Shown: one piece after another, positions 17,180 through 25,465 of the stretch | Position numbering within the stretch: the stretch's first letter is position 1 | Layout of the letters: each line of letters starts with the position of its first letter | Notes under the pieces: generated by a model | What the model was told of the DNA's origin: nothing | Seen by the model: the letters and a program-made list of their open reading frames with translations, nothing else | Database searches by the model: none | NCBI RefSeq assembly: GCF_003627965.1 | Contig: NZ_RBWE01000001.1 | Location: forward strand, 1,356,769-1,420,768 | Reading direction: 5' to 3' | From: Desulfofundulus salinus | GTDB lineage: Bacteria; Bacillota; Desulfotomaculia; Desulfotomaculales; Desulfovirgulaceae | Length of the DNA stretch: 64,000 bases | Position numbers and translations under genes: made by a program

Positions 17180-18178
17180 GGTCCAGGTTGGGAAGTTTTT
17201 CAAAACCACGTCAAAAAGCAAAAAGAACTCGACGATAACTCGCCCACCAAAAACGACCGGAAAGACGCCCTGATCATCGCCACTTTAACCTGGGAAGGAC
17301 GCTTTTTCCACTGCTATCTACCCAAAGGGATCTGGGCGGAACTCCGGGGGTACACCCAAAACCGCCACCAGCAAAAGGCCAAACTAAACGCCGCCCAGAA
17401 CAACCTGGTGGCGATCCTGGACGAGCGCTTTCCCGAATATCCGCAGGTTTTTAAGAACCTTCTAGGGAAAGCCTCCCTGTACATCCTGACCCACCGGCCC
17501 TTCCCGGCCGACCTAAAACAGCTCACGACAGAAGAGCTGACCGCTGAACTTAAGGCAGCCAGCGGCGGGAAAGTGGGTCAAAAACGGGCCGTTCTTTTAC
17601 TGGCTGCCGCCAATGAATCCATCGGCGTGCCGGAAGGTTTAGATGCTGCCCGTCTGCGCCTGACCCAGTGCCTGGAAGAAATCTTCTTCTGGCAAAAGCA
17701 ATTGCTCCAAACCGAAGCGGCCATGGAAAAGGCCCTGGCCAAAACCGGCTTAGCCGAGTACCTTTTAAGCATCCCCGGGATCGGAGTCGTCACTGCCGCC
17801 AGCTTCTTAGGGGAAGTGGGGGATTTCACCCGGTACGAAGACTGGCGCCAGATCCGCAAACTGGCCGGTTACAACCTGACCATCAACCAATCCGGGGATT
17901 CCAAAAAAGGGGTTACAAAGATCTCCAAGCGGGGCCGGGCGGGGTTGCGGAGCATCCTCTACCAGGCTGCCCTGGTCCTGGTGGCCAAAAACCCTCAGTT
18001 TAAAGCGCTCTACCGTTACCTGGTGACCCGGCCGCAAAACCCGCTGAAAAGCAAGCAGGCCCTGGTAGTGATCGCCTGCAAACTCCTCCGGGTAATGTTC
18101 ACCTTAGCTAAAGAAAAACGCCTGTACGACCCGGAGAAGGTTTTGGGTAGCTACCGCCGGCAGCAACTGGCGGCCTAG
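17180..18178 (+). pseudogene. 5'-truncated IS110-family transposase
   Basis: The frame after a TAG at 17177 encodes DDNSPTKNDRKDALIIA, the conserved middle of the IS110 DEDD domain, and then the C-terminal Transposase_20 domain with LLSIPGIGVVTAASFLGEVG and SKRGRAGLRSILYQAA. The first catalytic Asp and roughly the first 80-100 residues are missing, so this copy cannot be active. The longest start-to-stop reading is from GTG 17408. The C-terminal catalytic Ser region is present. Confidence 0.8.
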
Positions 18179-18180
18179 AA

Positions 18181-18332
18181 GGCTTGTGGATATGCCGCTC
18201 GTGTGGACTTGCGGGAGGCCTCCTGCCACTTAAGAGGAGCCTGGAGGTTTAGGCATGGTTTATCTTCCGCCTGTCCACAGGGTCCACACTCGCTTGGACA
18301 AAGCTAAAGCGTTGCCCACATATCCACAAGCC
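18181..18332. repeat. Long inverted repeat downstream of the IS110 gene
   Basis: GGCTTGTGGATATG (18181-18194) is perfectly complementary to 18319-18332, and GTGTGGAC (18201-18208) to 18282-18289. An RNA from here would fold into a large hairpin. It may be the remains of an IS110/IS1111 end region. The rest of the non-coding tail, 18333-18656, holds no gene that I can see. Confidence 0.45.
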
Positions 18333-18656
18333 CGACGGCGTAAAGGAATCATCATGAGGCAAAAATCTTGGGTGGGGGAAACCGAAAAAACTTCCATTAG
18401 GGCATGACCCTGCTTCTGAGTAACGGTGCCCCACCCGCCCCCATTATGCTGAACGAAGGAATGTAAGGGCTTTTGACCCCGGGAGACATGATAGGGTAAG
18501 CAGGGGGCGAGCAGGTGGGTTAGACCACCCAAGATAAATTTTTTAAAAATGGCAGATAGAGTGAGCTTTTTAGAGCATCAATGAAAAATATTGAGATAGG
18601 AAGATTATCCCTTAAACTTGGGTATTATGCCAAGGTGGGTTGTGTTTGACGCTTAC

Positions 18657-18664
18657 GAGTAAAT
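18657..18664. repeat. Right 8-bp target-site duplication
   Basis: GAGTAAAT directly follows the right end of the inserted element; the remaining spacer bases run 18665-18681 up to the next repeat. Confidence 0.8.
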
Positions 18665-18681
18665 CCTAAAGCGGAGATGGA

Positions 18682-19173
18682 GTTCGGAGCCTACCTATGA
18701 GGGATTGAAACAACCATGCGGAATATGCTTCAGCCTGAAGGGAGGTCAGTTCGGAGCCTACCTATGAGGGATTGAAACCCGTTAACCAGGTAAATCTTCC
18801 CGCTGCCGTCCTCGTTCGGAGCCTACCTATGAGGGATTGAAACTCGTTTTACACCGCCGGTGTCCTCCCAGTAGACTGGTTCGGAGCCTACCTATGAGGG
18901 ATTGAAACGGATATTCCTTCCAATCCTTTACCGCCTGTAAAATAATGTTCGGAGCCTACCTATGAGGGATTGAAACGCTTCACCTACTTGGAATACAGAA
19001 CCAGCCATTTAGTTCGGAGCCTACTTATGAGGGATTGAAACGTACTCCAGTCAACTGCTGTATCCTCTCCCAAGACCGTTCGGAGCCTACCTATGAGGGA
19101 TTGAAACCAGCACCACCTAACAGTAAGTTATGCTACTACCGCAGTTCGGAGCCTACCTATGAGGGATTGAAAC
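18682..19173 (+). CRISPR. CRISPR array 2 (old end of the same array), 8 repeats, 7 spacers
   Basis: The same repeat, with every copy ending in C. Repeat 6 (19012) carries a T for C in CTACTTATG. The first spacer (18712-18748) is identical to spacer 54 of array 1. The array has no leader of its own; it is the leader-distal remainder after the 1.6-kb insertion. After the last repeat the final spacer is followed by IS3-type DNA with no further repeat, so the true end of the array has been lost. Confidence 0.95.
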
Positions 19174-19210
19174 TGCGTACTATTTAGCCCCCTAATCCGG
19201 TTGGAGAATC

Positions 19211-19889
19211 TGTGTTAAGGTTGTACAATCAGGTTAGGGGGGTTGAACACCCATGAAACGTTACAGCGACGAATTCAAAGAGCAAATCCTTGAGGAGTGC
19301 AGCCAAGTAGGGAATATCGCTCTGGTTGCTAGACGCCACAACATTTCTAAAAGCACCATCCACAGCTGGATAAAGGCGCATCGGAAGAACGGTTCCGTTA
19401 AGCCCCTCCCCAAGGTCCTGGACAAGCGGATCAACGAACTTGAGAAGAGGCTTGAAGAAGTCAGCACCGAGAACGAGCGACTCAAACGGCTGGTGGCAGA
19501 GAAAGAACTTGAGTTGGCCATTCTTAGGGACCTCAGGAACAGGGTAAACCCTCGGTAGCCGACAAAGTCGTCATAGCAAATAAGTGGATTAACAAGGGTT
19601 ACAGCACAAGCCGGGTCCTCGGCTTTGTCGGCTTGGCTCCATCCACCTACTACGAGTTCATGTCCAGACAGACCCGGCGTCAGAACGATGCTAACAAAGA
19701 ACAGCTGCCGCTTGCAGCAACTCCGAAGCGTTGCGGAAGGCCCATACCGGCATATTCCTTTACTCATGACGGCAGAAAGGTGTCCGACGAACAGATCAAG
19801 GAGTGGCTGTGCGAACTGGTCTGTGGCGATGGTTTTCCCTATGGGTATCGAAAGCTCACAGTTTCCCTGATAGAAGAATATGGTCTCGT
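19211..19889 (+). mobile_element. Truncated IS3-family element
   Basis: A left end TGTGTTAAGG-like sequence is followed by orfA and the first part of orfB. The right part is missing because the IS21-type element begins at about 19890. The exact left end is uncertain. Confidence 0.6.
19253..19558 (+). CDS. IS3-family OrfA (transposase HTH subunit)
   Basis: A 101-aa protein with the N-terminal HTH_Tnp_1 domain (KRYSDEFKEQILEE, then ISKSTIHSWI) and a C-terminal leucine-zipper coiled coil (INELEKRLEEV, NERLKRLVAEKELELAIL). It binds the element's ends and is normally joined to OrfB by -1 frameshifting. Intact itself, but the element lacks the catalytic part. Confidence 0.85.
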   Translation: MKRYSDEFKEQILEECSQVGNIALVARRHNISKSTIHSWIKAHRKNGSVKPLPKVLDKRINELEKRLEEVSTENERLKRLVAEKELELAILRDLRNRVNPR

Positions 19890-19905
19890 TGTTGATTGTC
19901 AATAG
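19561..19905 (+). pseudogene. IS3-family OrfB, truncated
   Basis: Read in the -1 frame relative to orfA, it starts near the orfA stop and encodes WINKGYSTSRVLGFVG, LAPSTYYEF and DEQIKEWLCELVCGDGFPYGYRK, the HTH_21 region before the DDE integrase core. It stops where the IS21-type element begins; the last few codons are already IS21 sequence. The DDE residues are absent, so no active transposase can be made. Confidence 0.75.
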
Positions 19906-19981
19906 AATTGACCCACTTTGTGCAAATAAAATTGACCCACTGGAGAACAAAAATAACCAGCATTGATCCCCCCTGATGAGA

Positions 19982-20153
19982 CGAAAATTTTGCCTGGCTC
20001 GCTTCGCTCGGCCTTGACAGGAACCGGCAGCAGCCGGTGCAGGAATACACGGGCGAGGCGACGGCGATGGGGAGCATGATGGGGGTAAGGAACCGCCTCG
20101 CTCCAATCCATTGTACCGGTTGCTTCCACCTGTCAAGGCAGGCAAAATTTTCG
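19982..20153. repeat. Palindromic mini-element inside the IS21 end
   Basis: CGAAAATTTTGCCTG (19982-19996) and GCCTTGACAGG (20011-20021) on the left match, in reverse complement, CCTGTCAAGGC (20129-20139) and CAGGCAAAATTTTCG (20139-20153) on the right. The left arm differs by a small inserted hairpin. A CCGGC-AGCA-GCCGG hairpin (20024-20037) lies inside. This looks like a non-autonomous, MITE-like insertion. The remaining bases of 19906-20212 hold no gene. Confidence 0.55.
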
Positions 20154-20212
20154 CATTTCAAAGGGGAGCTCAGCTCAAGCTAAAAAGAGCATGAGGTTAT
20201 GGGCTTACCATT

Positions 20213-20961
20213 TTAACGGTTGTTTGCTGTTTTTAGCTTGCCTTTAAGCCTGTAGCTTGTCCCGTTGATATAAAATATCCGGGCGTGATGGACAAGCCGG
20301 TCAATTATGGCCGCCGCCACCACCTGGTCGGAAAATATCTCCCCCCATTCGTTAAAGTTATAGTTGCTGGTTAAGATAATACTCCCTTTCTCATAGCGCA
20401 TGGAGACCAGACGGAAGAGAAGGTTGGCCTGCTCTTTGCTCACGGGCATATAGCCAAGCTCATCTATGATCAAAAGGTTAAGCCGGGAATAGCCCAGCAG
20501 CTTGTCCGCCAGGCTACCGTCCCTGGCGCTGAGCATTAATTCTTCCAGCAGCTTCTGGGCAGTAATAAACACTACCCGATATTTGGCCATGCATGCCTTA
20601 ATGCCTAGGGCTACTGACAGGTGGGTCTTACCGACTCCAGGATTGCCGATTATCACGATGTTTTCGCGACATTGTATAAATTCACCGGTGCTAACTGCCA
20701 GACCAGGGCCTCCTTAACGTGAGGTAGGGCGTCAAACTTGAACTCGTCCAGGGTTTTGATCAAGGGAAAGCGGGCATCCCGGATTCTTTTCTTCACCTGA
20801 TTCTCCTTACGGACAGATACTTCCCGGGTCAACATCTCGTGCAAGAATTCTTCATAGCCGAGGCCTTTTTCGGCAGCCAGACGCAATACCTGCTGGTAAT
20901 CAGCAAACGTGGAAAGTTTCAATTCCCTGGCTAACAGTGCTATGCTCTGGGGGGTACTCAC
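20213..20961 (-). pseudogene. istB: istB, frameshifted IS21 helper ATPase
   Basis: An AAA+ ATPase that helps IstA target insertion. The N-terminal 100 residues (20653-20961) and the C-terminal 147 residues (20213-20656) are in different frames. The second part carries the Walker A GNPGVGKTH, the Walker B LLIIDELGYMP, and TSNYNFNEW. Between them both frames read through the short segment around 20655-20700; a single indel there would restore ...WQLA-EFIQCRENIVIIGNPG. So the helper is broken, and this copy should be immobile alone. Confidence 0.85.
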
Positions 20962-22439
20962 CGGGCCGCACCTCCCAGGAGCTGGTCGTAGATGTGCAGG
21001 TCCACTGGTTTTACCTGGGGCAAGCCTGTTTCCAGTTCGAGCTGGCAGGTCACCGGTTTTTTCTTGCTGGTCAGATAGTAGTGTACAGCCTGGAAACTGT
21101 ACTGGTTTGCTGCCAGGGCCTGAACAATGGCTTCTTCCACCGCTTCAATGCCGTATTCTATAACCAGGCCCAGCACCTGGGCCAGTTCGTAGCTTTGAGC
21201 CCGGGCCAGCAGGTGTTCTTTCAGCTGGTTTAAACCGGGTGGCAGGACTGCCTGACGTAAGGGCAGGGCATTTTGCAAAGAACGGGGCTTTTTCACCAGC
21301 AACGGCAGGTAATGCTCCCATTCCAGCCTGGTTTTGTTTTGCTGGTAACAGCGTGGGTGACAGGCTATTTCCCTGGAGCGGTAATAGATCTTCACTTGAA
21401 AGGGATAACCCTTCACCGTTACTGTTTTACCGGCCAGGGCCACCGGTACCGAATAACGGTTCCGGTCAAACTTAACCAGGCTCAGGCTATCCACCTCTGC
21501 CGTTCTGGTCCGGGCGTAGTCGAACTCCCTGGCCGGCAGGGGGGTCAGGTGCTGTTGTTCCAGGGTGAGCGCTTCTTTGATCGTAGTGGGGCGATATTGC
21601 AGGTGCTTGTCCTGGTATTTCAGGCATCTTTTGTCCAGTTCGGGCTGCAACTCTTCTATGGCGTTAACATTCGGCACGGGAACGAAGATGTTCCGGCGAA
21701 TGTAGCCGACCAGCCCTTCGACCAGACCCTTTTCATGGGCTGCTCCGGGGTTGCAAAAGTCCGCTTGAAAGGCATAGTGGCTGCGCAGGGCCAGGAAGTC
21801 CTTCTGCAGGCTCTGTACATATTTCCCCCAGCCGTCTTTTACTGCCGTTTTAAGATTGTCGTATATCAGCCGCTTTGATATACCGCCGAAAAAGTTGAAG
21901 GCTAAAACATGGCCGGCCAGAAAATTGTCGCTGCTCTGGTTGGGAAAAACGGCCACATAGGGTGCACAGCTGTAACAGAGCCGGAAACAGAGGATGTTTA
22001 CACGTATCCTCTCACCATTTACAATGACCACTGTCTGCCCCCAGTCCACCTGGGTCGCTTCGCCGGGGTCGAATTCTAAAGGTATATACGCCTGCAGATT
22101 TTTTGGTCGTAATTCCCGAACCAGTTTTCTAATTGTCGAGTAAGAGCCGGTAAAACCTTGTTCATTTACCAGGCGTTCGTAAATGCGCTGGGCAGTATGT
22201 TGTTGTTTGGCAGGTGCTTCCCTATCTGATTCCAGCCACTCTTTAACGGTCTCTCTAATGGGGTCGGTAACCGGGCATTTACCCTGCCGGGGTTTCCTTT
22301 CCCAGGGTACATTTTCACCGTCACAGTAACGCTTGACGGTATTGCGGGATACGCCCAATCTTCTTGCAATTTCTCTTTTAGAAAGTTTTTCCACGGCATA
22401 AAGGTACCTGATTTGTTCGTAAAGATTAATTTCAATCAC
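20958..22439 (-). CDS. istA: IstA, IS21-family transposase
   Basis: A full-length 493-aa transposase: an N-terminal HTH (KLSKREIARRLGVSRNTVKRY, here only to identify it), an rve-type DDE core starting with VDWGQTVV and continuing through LVEGLVGYIRRN, and a C-terminal beta domain with VDSLSLVKFDRNRYSVPVAL. It cuts and joins element ends. Overlaps the istB start by 4 bases. It appears intact, but its partner istB does not. Confidence 0.9.
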   Translation of the reverse strand: MIEINLYEQIRYLYAVEKLSKREIARRLGVSRNTVKRYCDGENVPWERKPRQGKCPVTDPIRETVKEWLESDREAPAKQQHTAQRIYERLVNEQGFTGSYSTIRKLVRELRPKNLQAYIPLEFDPGEATQVDWGQTVVIVNGERIRVNILCFRLCYSCAPYVAVFPNQSSDNFLAGHVLAFNFFGGISKRLIYDNLKTAVKDGWGKYVQSLQKDFLALRSHYAFQADFCNPGAAHEKGLVEGLVGYIRRNIFVPVPNVNAIEELQPELDKRCLKYQDKHLQYRPTTIKEALTLEQQHLTPLPAREFDYARTRTAEVDSLSLVKFDRNRYSVPVALAGKTVTVKGYPFQVKIYYRSREIACHPRCYQQNKTRLEWEHYLPLLVKKPRSLQNALPLRQAVLPPGLNQLKEHLLARAQSYELAQVLGLVIEYGIEAVEEAIVQALAANQYSFQAVHYYLTSKKKPVTCQLELETGLPQVKPVDLHIYDQLLGGAAR

Positions 22440-22527
22440 TTCCCTTCTCCCCCCAAACCCGGATGAATGTACATCCAGTATAGGGGATTATTGAAGGAAG
22501 TGGATCAGTTTTATAGTAGCAAATACA

Positions 22528-22697
22528 CCTGGGCAAAAGCCCTGCGCCAAAAAAGCCCGCAGTTTCGCCGTCGATCAAAGCGTATAGAATCGGTCGTGCC
22601 CGGCTGTTGCTGTTTACGGCAGCCGATAAGAGAGCAGGTAGCAATGTTTGTCGTTTCCCTGGTAAGTGAAAATGTTTTAGGGAAGGGTGGTGTTTTC
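22528..22697. other. Short non-coding stretch before cas6
   Basis: The cas6 frame runs open through here without homology to Cas6, so it is not counted as coding. No repeat unit is present. It may be debris of the DNA removed when the IS elements arrived. Confidence 0.4.
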
Positions 22698-23504
22698 ATG
22701 CGCCTTATGGTAACTCTGGAGAGCCCGGGGGAAATTATACTTCCCGTCCATTACAACTACCTCTTACAGGCTGCCATTTACCGTCAGATTACACGGCCGG
22801 TCTTGCGGGAATTTTTGCATGAGAAGGGCTTTGCTCTGGGCCAGCGCCGTTTTAAGTTATTTACTTTTTCACGCCTGATGGGACGGTTGCGGCTTGACCG
22901 GGCGGCAGGTAAAATTATTTTCAAGCCTCCCTTTGATCTTGTTGTGTGTTCACCCATCCCCTTTGTTCTGGAGGAGATAGGAAATGGCCTTCTCCGGGAA
23001 GGGAACATGCGCCTTGGGGACAGTCTTTTAGAGGTACGTGCTGTTAAAGTGGAGGATGTGGTGGTGCGGTCAAGCCCCATTCTGGTGCGGATGCTTTCCC
23101 CGGTGGTGGTGTACAGCACCCTGGAGACTGGAGGAAAGCGCTACACTTACTACTATTCACCTTTTGAGCCGCGTTTTAAAGAGCTCATTTTGACCAACTT
23201 GTCCAAAAAGTACCTTTTGATCTTTGGGCGGCCCGGGGATGGGGAGGGTTTTGATATCTCGCCGGTCCGGGTAAGGCCTTCCGACCTGAAAATCATGGAA
23301 TACAAGGGAACGGTTATTAAGGGGTGGATGGGTACATACAGGCTTGCTGGGGATCCGCAGCTTTTAGAGGTAGCCCTTGACGCCGGACTTGGAGGGAAAA
23401 ATTCCCAGGGGTTTGGTTGTTGTACGGTGGAGGGGCGGTGCGGTGGGGAGACTCCTTCAGGGAACAGCCAGGGTTTCGGCATGTTCCGCGTCGTGTCCCG
23501 TTAA
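22698..23504 (+). CDS. cas6: Cas6 CRISPR RNA endonuclease
   Basis: A RAMP nuclease of 268 aa that cuts the repeat in pre-crRNA to leave the 8-base ATTGAAA(Y) handle. It starts MRLMVTLESPGEIILPVHYNYLLQ, the classical Cas6 N-terminus, and ends near the Gly-rich loop GLGGKNSQGFGCC of the family. ATG 22698 is chosen over the open frame from 22467 because GGAAGGGTGG lies just before it. The expected catalytic His is in the first domain (candidates in PVHYNY), not confirmed. It is the only cas gene downstream of the array, 9.5 kb from cas2. Confidence 0.9.
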   Translation: MRLMVTLESPGEIILPVHYNYLLQAAIYRQITRPVLREFLHEKGFALGQRRFKLFTFSRLMGRLRLDRAAGKIIFKPPFDLVVCSPIPFVLEEIGNGLLREGNMRLGDSLLEVRAVKVEDVVVRSSPILVRMLSPVVVYSTLETGGKRYTYYYSPFEPRFKELILTNLSKKYLLIFGRPGDGEGFDISPVRVRPSDLKIMEYKGTVIKGWMGTYRLAGDPQLLEVALDAGLGGKNSQGFGCCTVEGRCGGETPSGNSQGFGMFRVVSR

Positions 23505-23533
23505 AGGTGATGGCGGCCGGTTATCGGGCGTAG

Positions 23534-23831
23534 GCGGCCGCTGTAGCAGGTTTTTCTAAAAAGCTTTGCACAGGTATCCTGCTGGCCTGGGCGGCCGAGG
23601 CGCATCAAAAAGGCCTGCTGCCGCGGGGAGAACCTGGTGTCGACCTTGCCTTCGGTAATACGGAAGCTTATCTGAAGGCGGTAAATAACCTCGGGGTCCA
23701 GCTCGACGATTTTTACAGGACGCTGGCCCGGGGGCTTGCCGCTGCGGTTTGCTGTTACGGGGGGAGGATTTTGCGCTGCTGCTGGGCGGGCACGAGATGG
23801 CAGGGTATCTTCGACCCCTACGGGAAATTTT
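23534..23831 (+). other. Open reading frame of unknown origin, no start, between cas6 and sigK
   Basis: After a TAG at 23531-23533 the frame stays open into sigK, with a protein-like composition: LLAWAAEAHQKGLLPRG, DLAFGNTEAYLKAVNNL, DDFYRTLARG. There is no clear start codon with a ribosome site, so it is probably a gene remnant. I do not recognise the family. Confidence 0.3.
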
Positions 23832-24545
23832 CTATGGTGCAGGGGGGCTTTCTTTTTTCATCTCCCGGGTTAACTTGTAGAGGGCTTTCTTTTCAATACG
23901 GGACACATAGGACCTGGATATTCCCAGCTTCCGGGCGACTTCCCGTTGAGTTGCACGGATGCCACTGCTTAAACCAAACCGCAGGGTCAGAACCTTTTTT
24001 TCCTGGGGGCTTAGCTGGCCAATTCTTTCCAGCAGGTGTTTTAGTTCAAACTGGTTCTCAACTATTTCGGTTACTACTTCCGGGTGTGTACCCAGGATTT
24101 CGATCAGGGCGATTTCATTGCCTTCCTTATCCACGCCAACGGGATCGTATAAAGAGACCTCCTGGCGTATTTTTTTGATCAGTCTTAAATGCATGAGGAT
24201 CTCATTTTCTATGCACCGGGCAGCATAGGTGGCCAGGCGGGTTCCTTTCTTGGGATCAAAGGAGTTGATGGCTTTAATAAGTCCGATAGTTCCTGTAGAA
24301 ATCAAATCGTCTGTGTCCTCGCCCGTGCCCTCATACTTTTTCACTATATGGGCCACCAGGCGCAGGTTGTGTTCTACCAGAACAGCCCGGGCCTTTTCGT
24401 CTCCCCGGGCAGCCAGGTTTAAGTAGTGTGCTTCTTCTTCCTCGGACAACGGTTGCGGGAAAATGTTACTGGCTATATAGGAAACCAGGAGCAGTAAACC
24501 GTTGACCAGGGACAAACAGAGCAAAGCCCAGAGGCCGGAAAACAC
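23832..24545 (-). CDS. sigK: Sporulation sigma factor sigma-K
   Basis: The mother-cell sigma factor for late sporulation. The order matches SigK: a hydrophobic pro-sequence GLLLLVSYIASN, then FPQPLSEEEEAHYL, region 2 with VEHNLRLVAHIVKKYEGTGED and LISTGTIGLIKAI, and region 4 with TQREVARKLGISRSYVSRIEKKAL. GTG 24545 has a GGGGGGAAGG site upstream and gives 237 aa, the normal size; a longer frame to 24692 is unlikely. The gene is uninterrupted: no skin-type element splits it. The N-terminal pro-sequence implies activation by proteolysis (SpoIVFB), which is established for the family. Confidence 0.92.
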   Translation of the reverse strand: MFSGLWALLCLSLVNGLLLLVSYIASNIFPQPLSEEEEAHYLNLAARGDEKARAVLVEHNLRLVAHIVKKYEGTGEDTDDLISTGTIGLIKAINSFDPKKGTRLATYAARCIENEILMHLRLIKKIRQEVSLYDPVGVDKEGNEIALIEILGTHPEVVTEIVENQFELKHLLERIGQLSPQEKKVLTLRFGLSSGIRATQREVARKLGISRSYVSRIEKKALYKLTREMKKESPPAP

Positions 24546-24691
24546 GCGCCTTCCCCCCAGAACCGGCTGCACCGGGTAATCAGTAGATAATATGGAACGG
24601 TTGAATTTGCTGTGCCTGTCCAGCAGATTGCGTGTTGGCTGTAGCAGGACTTGGTGGACCACAGGTCGAAGTATGTTTCCAGGTGAGTACA

Positions 24692-25453
24692 ATGATTTTA
24701 GTTCTTTACGGAACTACGGAGGCTCGGGAACTAATATCTTTGCTTAGTGCCGGTGGTTATCCAGTATTGGCTACCGCCCTGACGGCTTATGGGGGTACCA
24801 TGGCCGGCATGGGTGGGGTGGTGGAGGTGTTGCCGGCCCCGGAAAGTGTGGCTGATCTGGCCGGGCAGATGAAGCAGCGCGGTATTGCCATGGTGGTGGA
24901 TGCCACCCACCCTTTCCCGGGTCCTTTGTCCGAAATGGCACGGAAGGCCTGCAATAATTTGCAGGTGCCATATGTCCGCTATCAGCGTGAGGAAACGACC
25001 CTGCCGGATGATCCGCTTATTCACCCCGTGGATTCCTGGAACGAAGCGGTGCATGCAGCTGCCCGGCTTGGGGATACTATTTTTCTCACCACGGGGAGCA
25101 ATAATTTAGAACTTTTTGTGCGTTCTCCGGTCATGAAGGGAAAACGCCTGGTGGTCAGGGTACTGCCGGACCATCGCATAATTAAAAAATGCCAGGATTT
25201 AGGTTTTTTGCCCCGGGATATCGTGGCCCTGCAGGGACCTTTTTCTACCCGTTTTAACCGGGCCATCTTTCAGGCCTACAAGGCGGATGTCATTGTAACC
25301 AGGGATAGTGGCCGCACCACCGATACCAAGATCAAGGCCGCCCTGGCCTTAAAGCTGCCGGTGGTAATCATCAAGCGTACGCCACCGGCGGAAAATAACA
25401 TGGTTTATACATACGAACAGGTACTCCGTCTGGTACAACGGTATCTGGGATAG
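24692..25453 (+). CDS. cbiJ: Cobalt-precorrin-6A reductase (CbiJ/CobK)
   Basis: NAD(P)H-dependent reduction of cobalt-precorrin-6A in cobalamin (B12) ring synthesis. The protein begins MILVLYGTTEARELISLL, close to the family signature ILVLGGTTEAR, and continues with VVDATHPFP, LTTGSNNLELF and VTRDSGRTTDTKIKAAL. 253 aa, usual length. ATG 24692 has AGGTGAG upstream; an open frame continues to TTG 24632. It stands alone here, without the other cbi genes, so B12 synthesis genes must be elsewhere. Confidence 0.88.
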   Translation: MILVLYGTTEARELISLLSAGGYPVLATALTAYGGTMAGMGGVVEVLPAPESVADLAGQMKQRGIAMVVDATHPFPGPLSEMARKACNNLQVPYVRYQREETTLPDDPLIHPVDSWNEAVHAAARLGDTIFLTTGSNNLELFVRSPVMKGKRLVVRVLPDHRIIKKCQDLGFLPRDIVALQGPFSTRFNRAIFQAYKADVIVTRDSGRTTDTKIKAALALKLPVVIIKRTPPAENNMVYTYEQVLRLVQRYLG

Positions 25454-25465
25454 CCTGACCGGGAA

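Larger units (their letters stand above)
17052..18656. mobile_element. 1.6-kb insertion with IS66-type ends inside a CRISPR spacer
   Basis: The ends are inverted repeats that match at 22 of 26 positions, starting GTAAGCGT at the left and ending ACGCTTAC at the right, with an 8-bp direct duplication outside. GTAA-type termini and 8-bp duplications are known features of the IS66 family. The inside has no IS66 gene; it carries a 5'-truncated IS110-family transposase gene and an unrelated structured stretch. IS110 elements do not normally create 8-bp duplications, so the element looks like a chimera: IS66 ends around an IS110 remnant. It presumably moved using a transposase supplied elsewhere. 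The stretch 17060-17179 has no gene that I recognise. Confidence 0.75.
19890..22527 (-). mobile_element. IS21-family element (istA, broken istB)
   Basis: The left end TGTTGATTGT and the right end ending in ACA (22525-22527) carry related inner repeats: AATTGACCCACTT at left and its diverged complement at the right, with a second left copy at about 19930. istA and istB lie on the minus strand. Target duplication is not visible, in keeping with loss of the right half of the IS3 element next to it. It separates the array from cas6. Confidence 0.75.

Noticed and set aside
19261-20145. A 294-codon minus-strand frame across the IS3/IS21 junction
   Set aside because: It spans two unrelated elements and overlaps orfA; an artefact of the junction.
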